NCBI GenBank assembly: GCA_043747835.1
Contig: JAYTOK010000117.1
Coordinates: 1 to 64,000, forward strand
DNA length: 64,000 nucleotides
Origin: CADEED01 sp043747835
Lineage (GTDB): Bacteria; Pseudomonadota; Gammaproteobacteria; Steroidobacterales; Steroidobacteraceae
Direction: 5' to 3'
The notes below the pieces were generated by a model that worked only from the letters and a program-made list of their open reading frames with translations, made no database searches and was not told where the DNA came from. Made by a program: the position numbers and the translations under genes. Shown here piece by piece: positions 35,585 to 43,146 of this stretch. How positions within the stretch are numbered: position 1 is the stretch's first letter; each line of letters starts with the position of its first letter.

Positions 35585-36570
35585 GCGGTCGGAAAGCCCA
35601 CCATTCGCATCAGCGCCTCGTCCCAGAGTTTCATGCGCGCGCACTCGAAACTCGCGCGCAGCGTCAGCCGCCGCAGGCCCGGCAGCGGCGGCAGCGATTC
35701 GTGCGCCGCGCGCAGGTGGTAGTTCGGGATCCGCGGCGAGAGATGATGGACGTGGTGGTAGCCGATGTTCGCGGTGAACCAGCGCAGGACGGGCGGCAGG
35801 TCGAAGAACGAGCTGCCGTCGATGGCCGCGCGGCGCGCGCTCCACTCCTCGCGGCGCGTCCAGTAACCTTCTTCAAAGGTGTGCTGCACGTAGAACAGCC
35901 ACACGCCCGCGGCGCCCGCGATCACGACGACCGGCAGATGGACGCCGAGCAACAGGCGCCAGTCGAGCAGCAGACTGCACCCGACGCCGAGCGCGATCAG
36001 CACGAAGTTGTTGAGCGCGACGCTGCGCCATTCTTTCCGCCAGCGCCACGGCATGCCGATGGGCAGGCGGTGTTTCGCGACGAACTGGTAGATAGGGCCG
36101 ATGCCCAGCATGACGGGCATGCTGCGGTAGAAGCGGTAGCAGAACCGGACGAAGCGGGAGTGCGCGCGGTATTCGTTCACGGTCAGCGTGCGGATGTCGC
36201 CGAGTTCGCGCCGGTCGAGGTTTCCCGACGTCGCGTGATGCACGGCGTGGGTCTTCTTCCAGTACGCGAACGGAAACAACGTGACGATGCCGAGCGTCGC
36301 GCCGAGCCAGCGGTTCGCGCGCGCGCTGCGGAAGAACGAGCCGTGTCCGCAGTCGTGCTGGATGATGAACAGGCGGACGTAGAGTCCTGCGGTCGGGATC
36401 GCCAGCGCCAGGGTCCATAGATAAGACCATCCCGACATGACGCTCCACGCCATCGTCGCCCACAGCAGGGCGAAGGCGGGGAGGGTGGTGGCGAGTTGCG
36501 TCAGCGCGCGCGGCAGCGACGCGTGCGCGAACCGGGAGAGGGTCGGGAATTCGGGGGTCTCTGGAGTCAT
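35563..36570 (-). CDS. Fatty-acid desaturase (omega-type membrane desaturase)
   Basis: 335 residues, all three histidine boxes present: HDCGH (72-76), HAVHH (108-112) and HHVHH (272-276). Four to five hydrophobic segments surround them (TLALAIPTAGLYVRLF, ATLGIVTLFPFAY, ALNNFVLIALGVGCSLLL, VVVIAGAAGVWLFYV). This is the membrane diiron desaturase pattern of the omega-3/6 and carotenoid-type enzymes; the substrate is probably a lipid acyl chain. The gene stands apart from the first desaturase (18.7 kb), which has an altered box. Confidence 0.92.
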   Translation of the reverse strand: MTPETPEFPTLSRFAHASLPRALTQLATTLPAFALLWATMAWSVMSGWSYLWTLALAIPTAGLYVRLFIIQHDCGHGSFFRSARANRWLGATLGIVTLFPFAYWKKTHAVHHATSGNLDRRELGDIRTLTVNEYRAHSRFVRFCYRFYRSMPVMLGIGPIYQFVAKHRLPIGMPWRWRKEWRSVALNNFVLIALGVGCSLLLDWRLLLGVHLPVVVIAGAAGVWLFYVQHTFEEGYWTRREEWSARRAAIDGSSFFDLPPVLRWFTANIGYHHVHHLSPRIPNYHLRAAHESLPPLPGLRRLTLRASFECARMKLWDEALMRMVGFPTAQSMKRA

Positions 36571-36626
36571 CGACGCATTATCCGCGCGGCGCCGCCTGCG
36601 GTCTGTAGGTTGTCACACAGATCGTG

Positions 36627-36866
36627 TTATCGGGAACGCGGTGTGTAGCGGCGCAGTCCCGACTTGCCGGCGACGACGTGGCGGAGCATTCCGCTTTGCG
36701 CCTCGCGCATACCCGCGGCTTCGCGCGTGTGACGGCAGGCATCGGCTGACGCGAACTCGCGGCAACTGCAGTGCCACGCCGCGCTGTGTTGAAACGTCAC
36801 GCGAAAGTGGTCGATCAGATATTCGCGCTGCTCGATGGGCTCGTCGCGGTCGGTTGGGCCGGTCAC
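36627..36866 (-). CDS. Small SWIM-like zinc-finger protein
   Basis: 79 residues. The core reads WHCSCREFASADACRH, which fits the SWIM pattern C-x-C-x(n)-C-x-H, a zinc-binding motif for DNA or protein contact. The start is a GTG with AGAAGAG about 8 bases upstream. No other domain is present. It lies between the desaturase and the 2OG oxygenase genes. The role is unknown. Confidence 0.6.
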   Translation of the reverse strand: MTGPTDRDEPIEQREYLIDHFRVTFQHSAAWHCSCREFASADACRHTREAAGMREAQSGMLRHVVAGKSGLRRYTPRSR

Positions 36867-37011
36867 TATGGGTCTCTTCTCGACGGGGAGAGCCGCAGGG
36901 TGCGGCAGCGGGCCCTGCCTGTCGGTGCTGTGGCGTACATAGGCTCACCGGGCACCCGAACAGCAAGAATCGGAATGCGCGGGCGCCCGTCGGGATCTAA
37001 CGTCCGGAGCC

Positions 37012-37677
37012 ATGCAAACAGACCTGGATGAGCGCGGGCATGTCATCGTCGAATCGCTGTTGAGCGTCGTGGAGTGCCGCGCGCTGGCCGCGCTCTACGA
37101 CGAAGACGAACGGTTTCGCAGCCGGGTCGTCATGGCGAAGCATGGGTTCGGCCGCGGCGAGTATCGCTACTTCGCCTATCCACTGCCCGAAGTCGTGCAG
37201 TCGCTCCGAACCAGGCTGTATCCGGTGCTCGCGGGCATCGCGAATGAATGGAACACGCGGCTCGGCGTCGAGACGCGCTATCCCGCGACGCATGCCGAGT
37301 TCCTGGAACTCTGTCACGCAGTGGGACAGAAACGCCCGACGCCGTTGGTTTTGCGATATGGCGCCGGCGACTACAACTGCCTGCACCGCGATCTCTACGG
37401 TCCGCTCGTGTTTCCGCTGCAGGTGGCGATCCTGCTCTCGGACCCGCGGGAGGATTTCACCGGAGGTGAGTTCGTGTTGACCGAGCAGCGGCCGCGCATG
37501 CAGTCACGCGCGGAGGTCGTGCCGCTGTCGCAGGGCGATGCAGTGGTGTTTGCCGTGAGCGAGCGACCGGTGACCGGATCGCGCGGCGTGTATCGCGTGA
37601 CGCATCGGCATGGCGTGAGCCGGGTTCGCGGCGGAAGGCGGCACACGCTCGGGATCATCTTTCACGATGCGGAGTGA
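37012..37677 (+). CDS. 2OG-Fe(II) oxygenase
   Basis: 221 residues. The iron facial triad is visible: His125 and Asp127 in CLHRDLYG, distal His200 in THRHGVSRV, with Arg210 (RGGRRHTLG) in the place that holds 2-oxoglutarate. The double-stranded beta-helix core runs from about residue 115 to the end. It fits the COG3826-type proteins (my recollection). The natural substrate is unknown. It ends on the left arm of a large palindrome, whose first TGA is its stop. Downstream, on the other strand, are an Ada-type zinc-domain gene and a DUF4442 gene. Confidence 0.88.
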   Translation: MQTDLDERGHVIVESLLSVVECRALAALYDEDERFRSRVVMAKHGFGRGEYRYFAYPLPEVVQSLRTRLYPVLAGIANEWNTRLGVETRYPATHAEFLELCHAVGQKRPTPLVLRYGAGDYNCLHRDLYGPLVFPLQVAILLSDPREDFTGGEFVLTEQRPRMQSRAEVVPLSQGDAVVFAVSERPVTGSRGVYRVTHRHGVSRVRGGRRHTLGIIFHDAE

Positions 37678-37782
37678 GGAAATGGGGACATTCCCCGTTT
37701 CCTAGCAAAAGGGGACGGGCCTGCAGCAGGCCCAACCCCTTTTGTCCCTTCGGGGGAAACGGGGAATGTCCCCATTTCCTCA
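37675..37782. repeat. 108-bp palindrome that supplies the stop codons of two convergent genes
   Basis: Outer arms 37675-37702 and 37755-37782 are a perfect 28-bp inverted repeat that starts TGAGGAAATGGGGACA on both strands. Inside lies a nested hairpin: CAAAAGGGG with CCCCTTTTG, and GGGCCTGC with GCAGGCCC around a single A. The TGA at 37675-37677 is the stop of the 2OG oxygenase; the TGA of the minus-strand gene is at 37782-37780. So the two outer tips are the two stop codons. It would also work as a two-way terminator or transcript-end stabiliser. Confidence 0.92.
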
Positions 37783-38046
37783 TCGCTCCCAGCGCGCGTA
37801 CTCGGCCGGCATACACACCGCGCACGGCCGATATCCCGCCGCGATCGCCGACGCTTCATCGCGAAAGAACACACGGTACTTGACGTACCCGCCCCGTGCG
37901 ATCGCCTGCAACGCGGTCCGGCAATCGAGCCGGCCATAGATCCGGCTGCGCCGATGACCGCCGATGGTCCCGGGACTCTCGCTCTCGAAGGGTTTGCCGT
38001 CCGCGCCCCACAATGTCCACGAGGGGATCCGCGCGGTCTTCGGCAC
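37780..38046 (-). CDS. Ada-type metal-binding domain protein (stand-alone)
   Basis: 88 residues. The segment IYGRLDCRTALQAIARGGYV followed by VFFRDEASAIAAGYRPCAVC matches the Ada N-terminal zinc domain in stand-alone form, with Cys42, Cys75 and Cys78. The first Cys pair of full-length Ada is reduced to one, so it may bind zinc with another ligand or not take up methyl groups. A GTG at 38046 gives a sensible start. Its stop is the tip of the palindrome. It follows the DUF4442 gene by 5 bases on the same strand. Confidence 0.85.
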   Translation of the reverse strand: MPKTARIPSWTLWGADGKPFESESPGTIGGHRRSRIYGRLDCRTALQAIARGGYVKYRVFFRDEASAIAAGYRPCAVCMPAEYARWER

Positions 38047-38051
38047 GGGGA

Positions 38052-38534
38052 TCAGCTCTCTTTGCGCGGCGACACGTACATGCTGATCACCGCGCGCACG
38101 ACTTCCTTGCCATTCACGTCGGTCACCGTGACGGGCACGCTCACGTTCTCCGCGCCGGCCCATTCCGTCTTGTCGAGCCGCGCCGTCGCGACCACATCCG
38201 TCTCGGCCTTCGCGAGGTATTCGATCGTCATGCCGCGCGGAATCCAGCGCATCGCGGGCGGGATCGTGACTTCGGTGCACAGGCCGGCGGCGAGTTCGCA
38301 GAGATTGCCCATCGCGAGCGCGTGCACCGTGCGGATGTGGTTCTCCACCGCGCGCCGCTTGCGCATCGAAACACGACAGAGCTTCGGCTGCAGGTCGAGG
38401 AACTTCGGTTTGATGGTGCCGAAATAGGGCGCGCGGCGCGAAACGGTGCGTGCGAACAGCCAGCGTCCGAAACTCGAACCCTGCAACCGGATCCAGGCGC
38501 GAAGCGTGGGTCCCGCGGAGGTGGTGTCCGTCAT
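38052..38534 (-). CDS. DUF4442 (hotdog-fold) protein
   Basis: 160 residues from ATG 38534; ATG 38549 is also possible. The segment AMGNLCELAAGLCTEVTIPP and then MRWIPRGMTIEYLAKAETDVVATA matches the DUF4442 hotdog fold, which is related to acyl-CoA thioesterases. The function is not known. It shares its transcript direction with the Ada-type gene, which starts 5 bases after it. The gene is divergent from the alkyltransferase-like gene with about 165 bp between. Confidence 0.85.
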   Translation of the reverse strand: MTDTTSAGPTLRAWIRLQGSSFGRWLFARTVSRRAPYFGTIKPKFLDLQPKLCRVSMRKRRAVENHIRTVHALAMGNLCELAAGLCTEVTIPPAMRWIPRGMTIEYLAKAETDVVATARLDKTEWAGAENVSVPVTVTDVNGKEVVRAVISMYVSPRKES

Positions 38535-38700
38535 GGTCAACCAGTCCATCTGAGGGCGGGCGGCGTGTACTTCGGTTGCTACTCTTGCCATCGCGTGATC
38601 GAATCCAGCGCCATCGCGGGACCGAAACTTTAATCGTCCCGTTGCGCCCAATACAAACTTTTCGACAGTTCGACGACAGATTTCCGCACAGACTCCGCGA

Positions 38701-39054
38701 ATGACCGATCCCGCCAACCCGGCGCAACGCGCCACCGCCATCCGCAAAGCCGTGCGCGCGATCCAGCGCGGTACCTTCGCGAGCTACGGCGAGGTCGCGA
38801 GGCGGGCGGGACTGCCGGGCCGGGCGCGGCTCGTCGGGCAGGTGTTGCGGGAGTCGGGTGACGAGTCGCGTTTGCCCTGGCACCGTGTCACCGGCGCGGG
38901 CGGGCGGATTGCCTTCCCCGCAGGTTCGAAGAATGCGCGCGAGCAGTTGCGGCGGCTCGCGCGAGAAGGCTTGAACGCGCGCGGCGCGCGCGTGCGGCAG
39001 AAACCGGCAGCGTCGTCCGCACGCACGCTCGACGCGCTGCTCTGGAAGATGTGA
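38701..39054 (+). CDS. Alkyltransferase-like protein (ATL), MGMT family
   Basis: 117 residues with the DNA-binding half of the MGMT fold: FASYGEVARRAGLPGRARLVGQVLR, then PWHRVTGAGGRIAFP. The usual PCHRV is PWHRV, with Trp60 where the methyl-accepting Cys would be. That change defines the ATL group, which binds O6-alkylguanine without removing it and hands the damage to nucleotide excision repair. An Arg/Lys-rich C-terminal tail is present. Ogt, an Ada-type protein and a 2OG oxygenase lie within 7.5 kb. The next gene starts 9 bases downstream. Confidence 0.9.
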   Translation: MTDPANPAQRATAIRKAVRAIQRGTFASYGEVARRAGLPGRARLVGQVLRESGDESRLPWHRVTGAGGRIAFPAGSKNAREQLRRLAREGLNARGARVRQKPAASSARTLDALLWKM

Positions 39055-39063
39055 GGAAAAGTA

Positions 39064-39585
39064 GTGACTGACAGATACGTGGTCTTCTCTCATGGCAAGG
39101 ACGCCGGCCCCTGGGGCGTCAAGATCACCGCGCTCGCGGGCAATGCGCGCAGCGAAGGGTATGAGGTCGAGTCCGTCGACTATCGCGGCATCGACGATCC
39201 GCGCGAGCGCGTCAACAAACTGGTTGAGTTCTGCAAGGAGCTCAAGGGCGATCTGGTGTTGTGCGGTTCGAGTCTCGGCGGCTACGTCTCCGTCGCGGCG
39301 GCATCGCTGCTGCATGCGCGCGGCGTGTTCCTCATGGCGCCGGCGCTCACGATGCCCGGGCTGCCGCCGCTGCGCGACCGGGTGCTCGACTGTCCGACGA
39401 TGATCGTGCACGGCTGGAAGGATGAGGTCGTGCCCGTGGAGCAGAGCATGGAGTTCGCGCGGCGTTACGGCTGCGCGTTGCACCTGTTGAACAGCGATCA
39501 CCGGTTGCAGGATGAAGTGCGCTTCCTCAAGTACGTGTTCGAGTACTTCCTGATTTCGCTCGACCTGCCTCAAGACGCGTCGTGA
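39064..39585 (+). CDS. Small alpha/beta hydrolase
   Basis: 173 residues. The nucleophile elbow is GSSLGG (Ser70), the acid Asp120 in HGWKDEVVP and the base His146 in SDHRL. The N-terminal VVFSHGKDAGPWG supplies the oxyanion region. It is at the small end for this fold, with almost no lid. Substrate unknown. The start is GTG 39064. It shares direction with the ATL gene and is followed by a 39-bp inverted repeat 2 bases after its stop. Confidence 0.85.
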   Translation: MTDRYVVFSHGKDAGPWGVKITALAGNARSEGYEVESVDYRGIDDPRERVNKLVEFCKELKGDLVLCGSSLGGYVSVAAASLLHARGVFLMAPALTMPGLPPLRDRVLDCPTMIVHGWKDEVVPVEQSMEFARRYGCALHLLNSDHRLQDEVRFLKYVFEYFLISLDLPQDAS

Positions 39586-39587
39586 AA

Positions 39588-39699
39588 GGGGAGTGGCCCC
39601 AAAACGGCTTTTGGTGCCGAACCTCGCATCAACTGTTGGTAACGCCACGGCCTTTGCGAACGAGGTTCGGCACCAAAAGCCGTTTTGGGGCCACTCCCC
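39588..39699. repeat. Perfect 39-bp inverted repeat before the ECF sigma gene
   Basis: The arms 39588-39626 and 39661-39699 are exact reverse complements, separated by 34 bases. They start GGGGAGTGGCCCCAAAACGG and end in CGAACCTCG. The right arm ends one base before the ATG of the sigma factor (39701), so the place of a ribosome site is inside the stem and no purine-rich site is visible. The left arm begins 2 bases after the hydrolase stop. Confidence 0.92.
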
Positions 39700-39700
39700 A

Positions 39701-40255
39701 ATGACCGACGAGCTCTCACTCCTCATCCAACGCGCCCACGCCGGCGACGAAGCCGCGCGCGAGCGTCTCTTCGCGGTCGCGTATGACGACTTGCGCGGCC
39801 AGGCGCGCGCGCAATTGCGCGACGGCGGCCGTAACACCCTGCTCAACACCACGGTGCTGCTGCACGAAAGCTTCCTGCGCTTCCAGCGCGCCGGGAAACT
39901 CGCGGGCGCGGAGCGCGGGCATTTCTTCGCCTACGCGGCTCGCGTCATGCGCTCCGTCATCGTCGACTTCGCGCGCCAGCGGCTGGCGGAGCGCCGCGGC
40001 GGCGACGCCGTGCACGTGCCGCTCGACGCCCAGCTCGCGGAGAACGTGCGCGCGGGCGAGGACGAGGTCATCCAGATCAACGACGCGATCGAAGCGCTGC
40101 AGGGCGAGGATCCGCGCCTCGTGCAGGTGGTCGAGATGCGTTACTTCGCGGGCATGACCGAGCAGGAGATCGCGGTCGTCCTCGGCGTCACCGACCGCAC
40201 CGTGCGCCGTGACTGGGAGAAGGCGCGCATGTTGCTGGCGACCCTGTTGCGCTGA
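39701..40255 (+). CDS. ECF-type RNA polymerase sigma factor
   Basis: 184 residues. Region 2 (AYDDLRGQARAQLRD... ARVMRSVIVDFARQRLAERRGG) and region 4 (VVEMRYFAGMTEQEIAVVLG, then VTDRTVRRDWEKARMLL) are clear. It matches the TIGR02999-type sigma factors found with serine/threonine kinases in Xanthomonadales-like bacteria. The start is ATG 39701; a longer reading from upstream would run through the palindrome. The kinase gene starts 60 bases downstream. No anti-sigma gene is visible next to it, so its control may pass through the kinase or the 39-bp stem. Confidence 0.93.
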   Translation: MTDELSLLIQRAHAGDEAARERLFAVAYDDLRGQARAQLRDGGRNTLLNTTVLLHESFLRFQRAGKLAGAERGHFFAYAARVMRSVIVDFARQRLAERRGGDAVHVPLDAQLAENVRAGEDEVIQINDAIEALQGEDPRLVQVVEMRYFAGMTEQEIAVVLGVTDRTVRRDWEKARMLLATLLR

Positions 40256-40263
40256 TGTCCGGA

Positions 40264-40310
40264 TTGGCGCGCTGAACGCGTCGGTACCTCAAAGGGTCAA
40301 CGCGCGCCAA
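40264..40310. repeat. 9-bp inverted repeat just before the kinase gene
   Basis: TTGGCGCGC (40264-40272) and GCGCGCCAA (40302-40310) are exact complements with 29 bases between. The right arm ends 5 bases before the kinase ATG, so a hairpin would cover the ribosome-binding region. Confidence 0.6.
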
Positions 40311-40315
40311 ACAAG

Positions 40316-43009
40316 ATGCCGAATGCCGCCGCCAATTGGAAACGACTGAGTCCGCTGCTCGATGCCGCGCTCGACCTGCCGGCCGCCCAGCGCGCCAGCT
40401 GGCTCGACTCGCTGCCGCCCGAGCACTCGGACCTGCGCGAACGCTTGAAGGAGTTGCTCGACACGCACCCCGGCGTCGAGACCGGCGATTTCCTCAAGCG
40501 CCTGCCGAAATTCAGCGGGGTACCCGCCGCGCTCAAGCTCGAATCCGGCTCCGTCGTCGGTCCTTACCGCCTGCTGCACGAGATCGGCAGCGGTGGCACG
40601 GCGACCGTGTGGCTCGCGGAAAGAGTCGACGGCTCGATCCAGCGCAGGATCGCGCTCAAGCTGCCGCACCTGGGTCTCGTCGACCGCGGCATCGCCGAGC
40701 GCATCGCGCGCGAACGCGAAATCCTCTCGAGCCTCGAGCACCCGAACATCGCGCGGCTGTACGACGCGGGCGTCGACGAACGGGGGCGGCCTTATCTCGC
40801 GCTCGAATACGTCGACGGCATCCCGCCCGACGAATTCTGCCGCCGCGAACGACTGGGCCTGCGCGACAAGCTGACGCTGTTCGTGAACATGCTGCGCGCC
40901 GTATCGTTCGCGCACGCACGCCTGATCGTTCACCGCGACCTCAAGCCGACAAACATCCTCGTGCGAGAAGACAGCAGCGTGCTACTGCTCGACTTCGGCA
41001 TCGCGCGACTGCTGACACCCGACTCGCCGGGAAATCCCGCGCACACGATCGTCGGCGCCGCCGCACTCACACCCGCATACGCGGCGCCCGAACAGTTCAC
41101 GGGCCAGCCCGTCACGGTCGCGACCGATGTCTATTCGTTGGGCGTCATCCTCTACGAACTACTGACCGGCGTGAGTCCGTACTCGATCGACGGCCGCTCG
41201 ATCGGCGCTTACGAACACGCGGTGCGCTACGAAGAGCCGCCGCGCATGAGCCGCGCGGCGAGTCCTGCGGAATCCCGCGACCTCGCGGGCGATCTCGATG
41301 CCATCGTCGCGAAAGCCCTCGAGAAGAATCCGCGCGAGCGTTACGTCTCCGCCGACGCGTTCGCGAACGACATCGAACGCTACCTGGCGGCCGAACCGAT
41401 CATGGCGCGGCCGCGATCCTTCGCGTATGTCGCCCGGAAATTCCTGCGACGCAATGCGCTGTCGCTGATCATCGCGGTGTCGGTCGTGGTCGTGTTGTCG
41501 GGCGCGCTCGGGTTCGCGGCGTCGCAGTGGAAAGACGCCGAGCGGCAGCGGTCGATGGCCGTCGAGCGTCTCGCCAACTCGCGCGCCGCCGAGGAATTCT
41601 CCGCGACCGTGCTCATCGAGAACATCCAGCCCGGCCAGGCGCTCTCGTTCGAGCAGCTCATCGCGCGCAGCGAGCAGATCGCGCGGGACACCGGCGCCAA
41701 CGATCTGCGCACCCGCATCTTCGCCACAGAATTCCTGGCCAACTGGTACAGCGCCAACGCGCTCTATCAAAACGCGGAAGCCGTCCTCACGCGCACCATC
41801 GACTCGTTGCCCGCGGACGCGCCGCTCGTCGGCGCGACGCTGCGCTGCAAGCGCGCGCGGCTATGGGTCGAGCTGGGCCGTCCCGAGGATTCGATCGCGG
41901 TGCTCGACGAGATGATCGCCCTCGCCGATGCCGACGATGCGGTTGCCTCGCGTTGCCTCAACGAGCGCTCTTCCGTGGCGGCATCGAACGCCGACGCACA
42001 CGGTTCGCTCGCCTTCGCGCTCGAGGCGCTGCGCCGCTACGAGCGGGCGGGCGTCGAATCGGTGTTCGAGCGCGCGGACCTGTTGACGTCGATCGGTGGT
42101 TCGTACGGGATCATGGGAAGGTTCGCCGAAGCCAACGAGAAGTATGGCGAGACGTTGCAGTTGTTCGAGCGCGCCGGTCGCCGCAACAGCCGCGCGGCCG
42201 CCAACCTGCGCGACGACTGGGCCACGAGCTGGATGAACTCGGGAAATCCGCGGCGTGGTCTCGAAGAGATCGATCACGGCTGGGAGATCATGCAGGAGTT
42301 GGCGCCGGCCGCGCAGGACTCCGACAAGCGACTCTTGCGCCGCGGCCGTCTGCTCGCGCAGTTGGGCCGGTTCGACGAGGCGCTCGCGGATTTCAAGCGG
42401 GGAGGCGATCTCGCCGAGGCGCGCGGCAATCTCGGCAACCTCGCGTCGATCCGCCTCGGCCAGGCGGACGTGCATCTGCAGAATGGAAGACTTCGTGAGG
42501 CGGGCTTCGCGCTCGATGCGGCGGCGGCCGTATTGCACCAGGCACAGCTCGCGCGGACGAATCTCGTCAACGTGCGCTACGTGCTGACGCGAGCGGAGTG
42601 GCTCGCGGCCCGCGGTGACAGTGACGCGGCGCGCAATGGATTCGGCCATGCGCTCGCGCTCTACGAATCGCAGAACTGCTGCCGTGCGACTCGCGCTCTC
42701 GTGCTCGCGGAACGCGCGGAGGTCGAGCTCGACTTCGATCTTCCGGCCGCGGCGACCGATGCCGCCAGCGCACGCGAGCTCGCGCCGGCGATCGAAGCGG
42801 AATCGTTCTCGCGCTTCACCGGGCTCGCGTGGCATGTGAGCGGGCGTGTATTCGAGAAGCAGGGGAAGCTGCGCGATGCGCGCGATGCGTTCGCGCGTGC
42901 CGCCGTGCAGTTCGCGGGAGCGTTGGGAGAATCGCATCCGGAAACGCTGCGCGCACGCGCCGGGATCGAGCGCGCATCCCTCTCGCTGCAGGCCGGCACT
43001 CCGCACTGA
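40316..43009 (+). CDS. Membrane serine/threonine protein kinase with TPR-like tail
   Basis: 897 residues. Cytosolic kinase domain about 84-350: Gly loop GSGGTATVW, Lys115 in ALKLP, catalytic HRDLKPTN (Asp208), DFGIARL (about 226), APEQ and DVYSLGVILYELLTG. One transmembrane helix follows near 381-402 (ALSLIIAVSVVVVLSGALGF). The remaining ~490 residues are helical and rich in TPR-like repeats, probably in the periplasm. It is the usual partner of the TIGR02999-type sigma factor directly upstream. A short N-terminal region (1-80) resembles the family's regulatory segment. Confidence 0.94.
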   Translation: MPNAAANWKRLSPLLDAALDLPAAQRASWLDSLPPEHSDLRERLKELLDTHPGVETGDFLKRLPKFSGVPAALKLESGSVVGPYRLLHEIGSGGTATVWLAERVDGSIQRRIALKLPHLGLVDRGIAERIAREREILSSLEHPNIARLYDAGVDERGRPYLALEYVDGIPPDEFCRRERLGLRDKLTLFVNMLRAVSFAHARLIVHRDLKPTNILVREDSSVLLLDFGIARLLTPDSPGNPAHTIVGAAALTPAYAAPEQFTGQPVTVATDVYSLGVILYELLTGVSPYSIDGRSIGAYEHAVRYEEPPRMSRAASPAESRDLAGDLDAIVAKALEKNPRERYVSADAFANDIERYLAAEPIMARPRSFAYVARKFLRRNALSLIIAVSVVVVLSGALGFAASQWKDAERQRSMAVERLANSRAAEEFSATVLIENIQPGQALSFEQLIARSEQIARDTGANDLRTRIFATEFLANWYSANALYQNAEAVLTRTIDSLPADAPLVGATLRCKRARLWVELGRPEDSIAVLDEMIALADADDAVASRCLNERSSVAASNADAHGSLAFALEALRRYERAGVESVFERADLLTSIGGSYGIMGRFAEANEKYGETLQLFERAGRRNSRAAANLRDDWATSWMNSGNPRRGLEEIDHGWEIMQELAPAAQDSDKRLLRRGRLLAQLGRFDEALADFKRGGDLAEARGNLGNLASIRLGQADVHLQNGRLREAGFALDAAAAVLHQAQLARTNLVNVRYVLTRAEWLAARGDSDAARNGFGHALALYESQNCCRATRALVLAERAEVELDFDLPAAATDAASARELAPAIEAESFSRFTGLAWHVSGRVFEKQGKLRDARDAFARAAVQFAGALGESHPETLRARAGIERASLSLQAGTPH

Positions 43010-43015
43010 CAACGT

Positions 43016-43087
43016 GTTCCGCGCGTTCCGCGCGTTCCCCGCGCGTGTCTAACCACCTGACGACACAAATAGACAATTGATCGTGTC
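43016..43087. other. Intergenic repeats upstream of the TonB operon
   Basis: GTTCCGCGC is repeated in tandem at 43016-43033 with a third degenerate copy after it. Farther on, GACAC (43062-43066) and GTGTC (43083-43087) face each other across an AT-rich 16-base stretch, a possible operator for the operon that starts at 43147. No T-run terminator is seen after the kinase gene. Confidence 0.35.
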
Positions 43088-43146
43088 CTGATCGCGAAAG
43101 AAGTCGCGTCCGTACTCCATGAGACTCAAAGAGACATGGAGAAAAG

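Noticed and set aside
43016..43045. GTTCCGCGC tandem repeat as a CRISPR-like or regulatory array
   Set aside because: Only two exact copies of 9 bases without spacers; more likely slippage.
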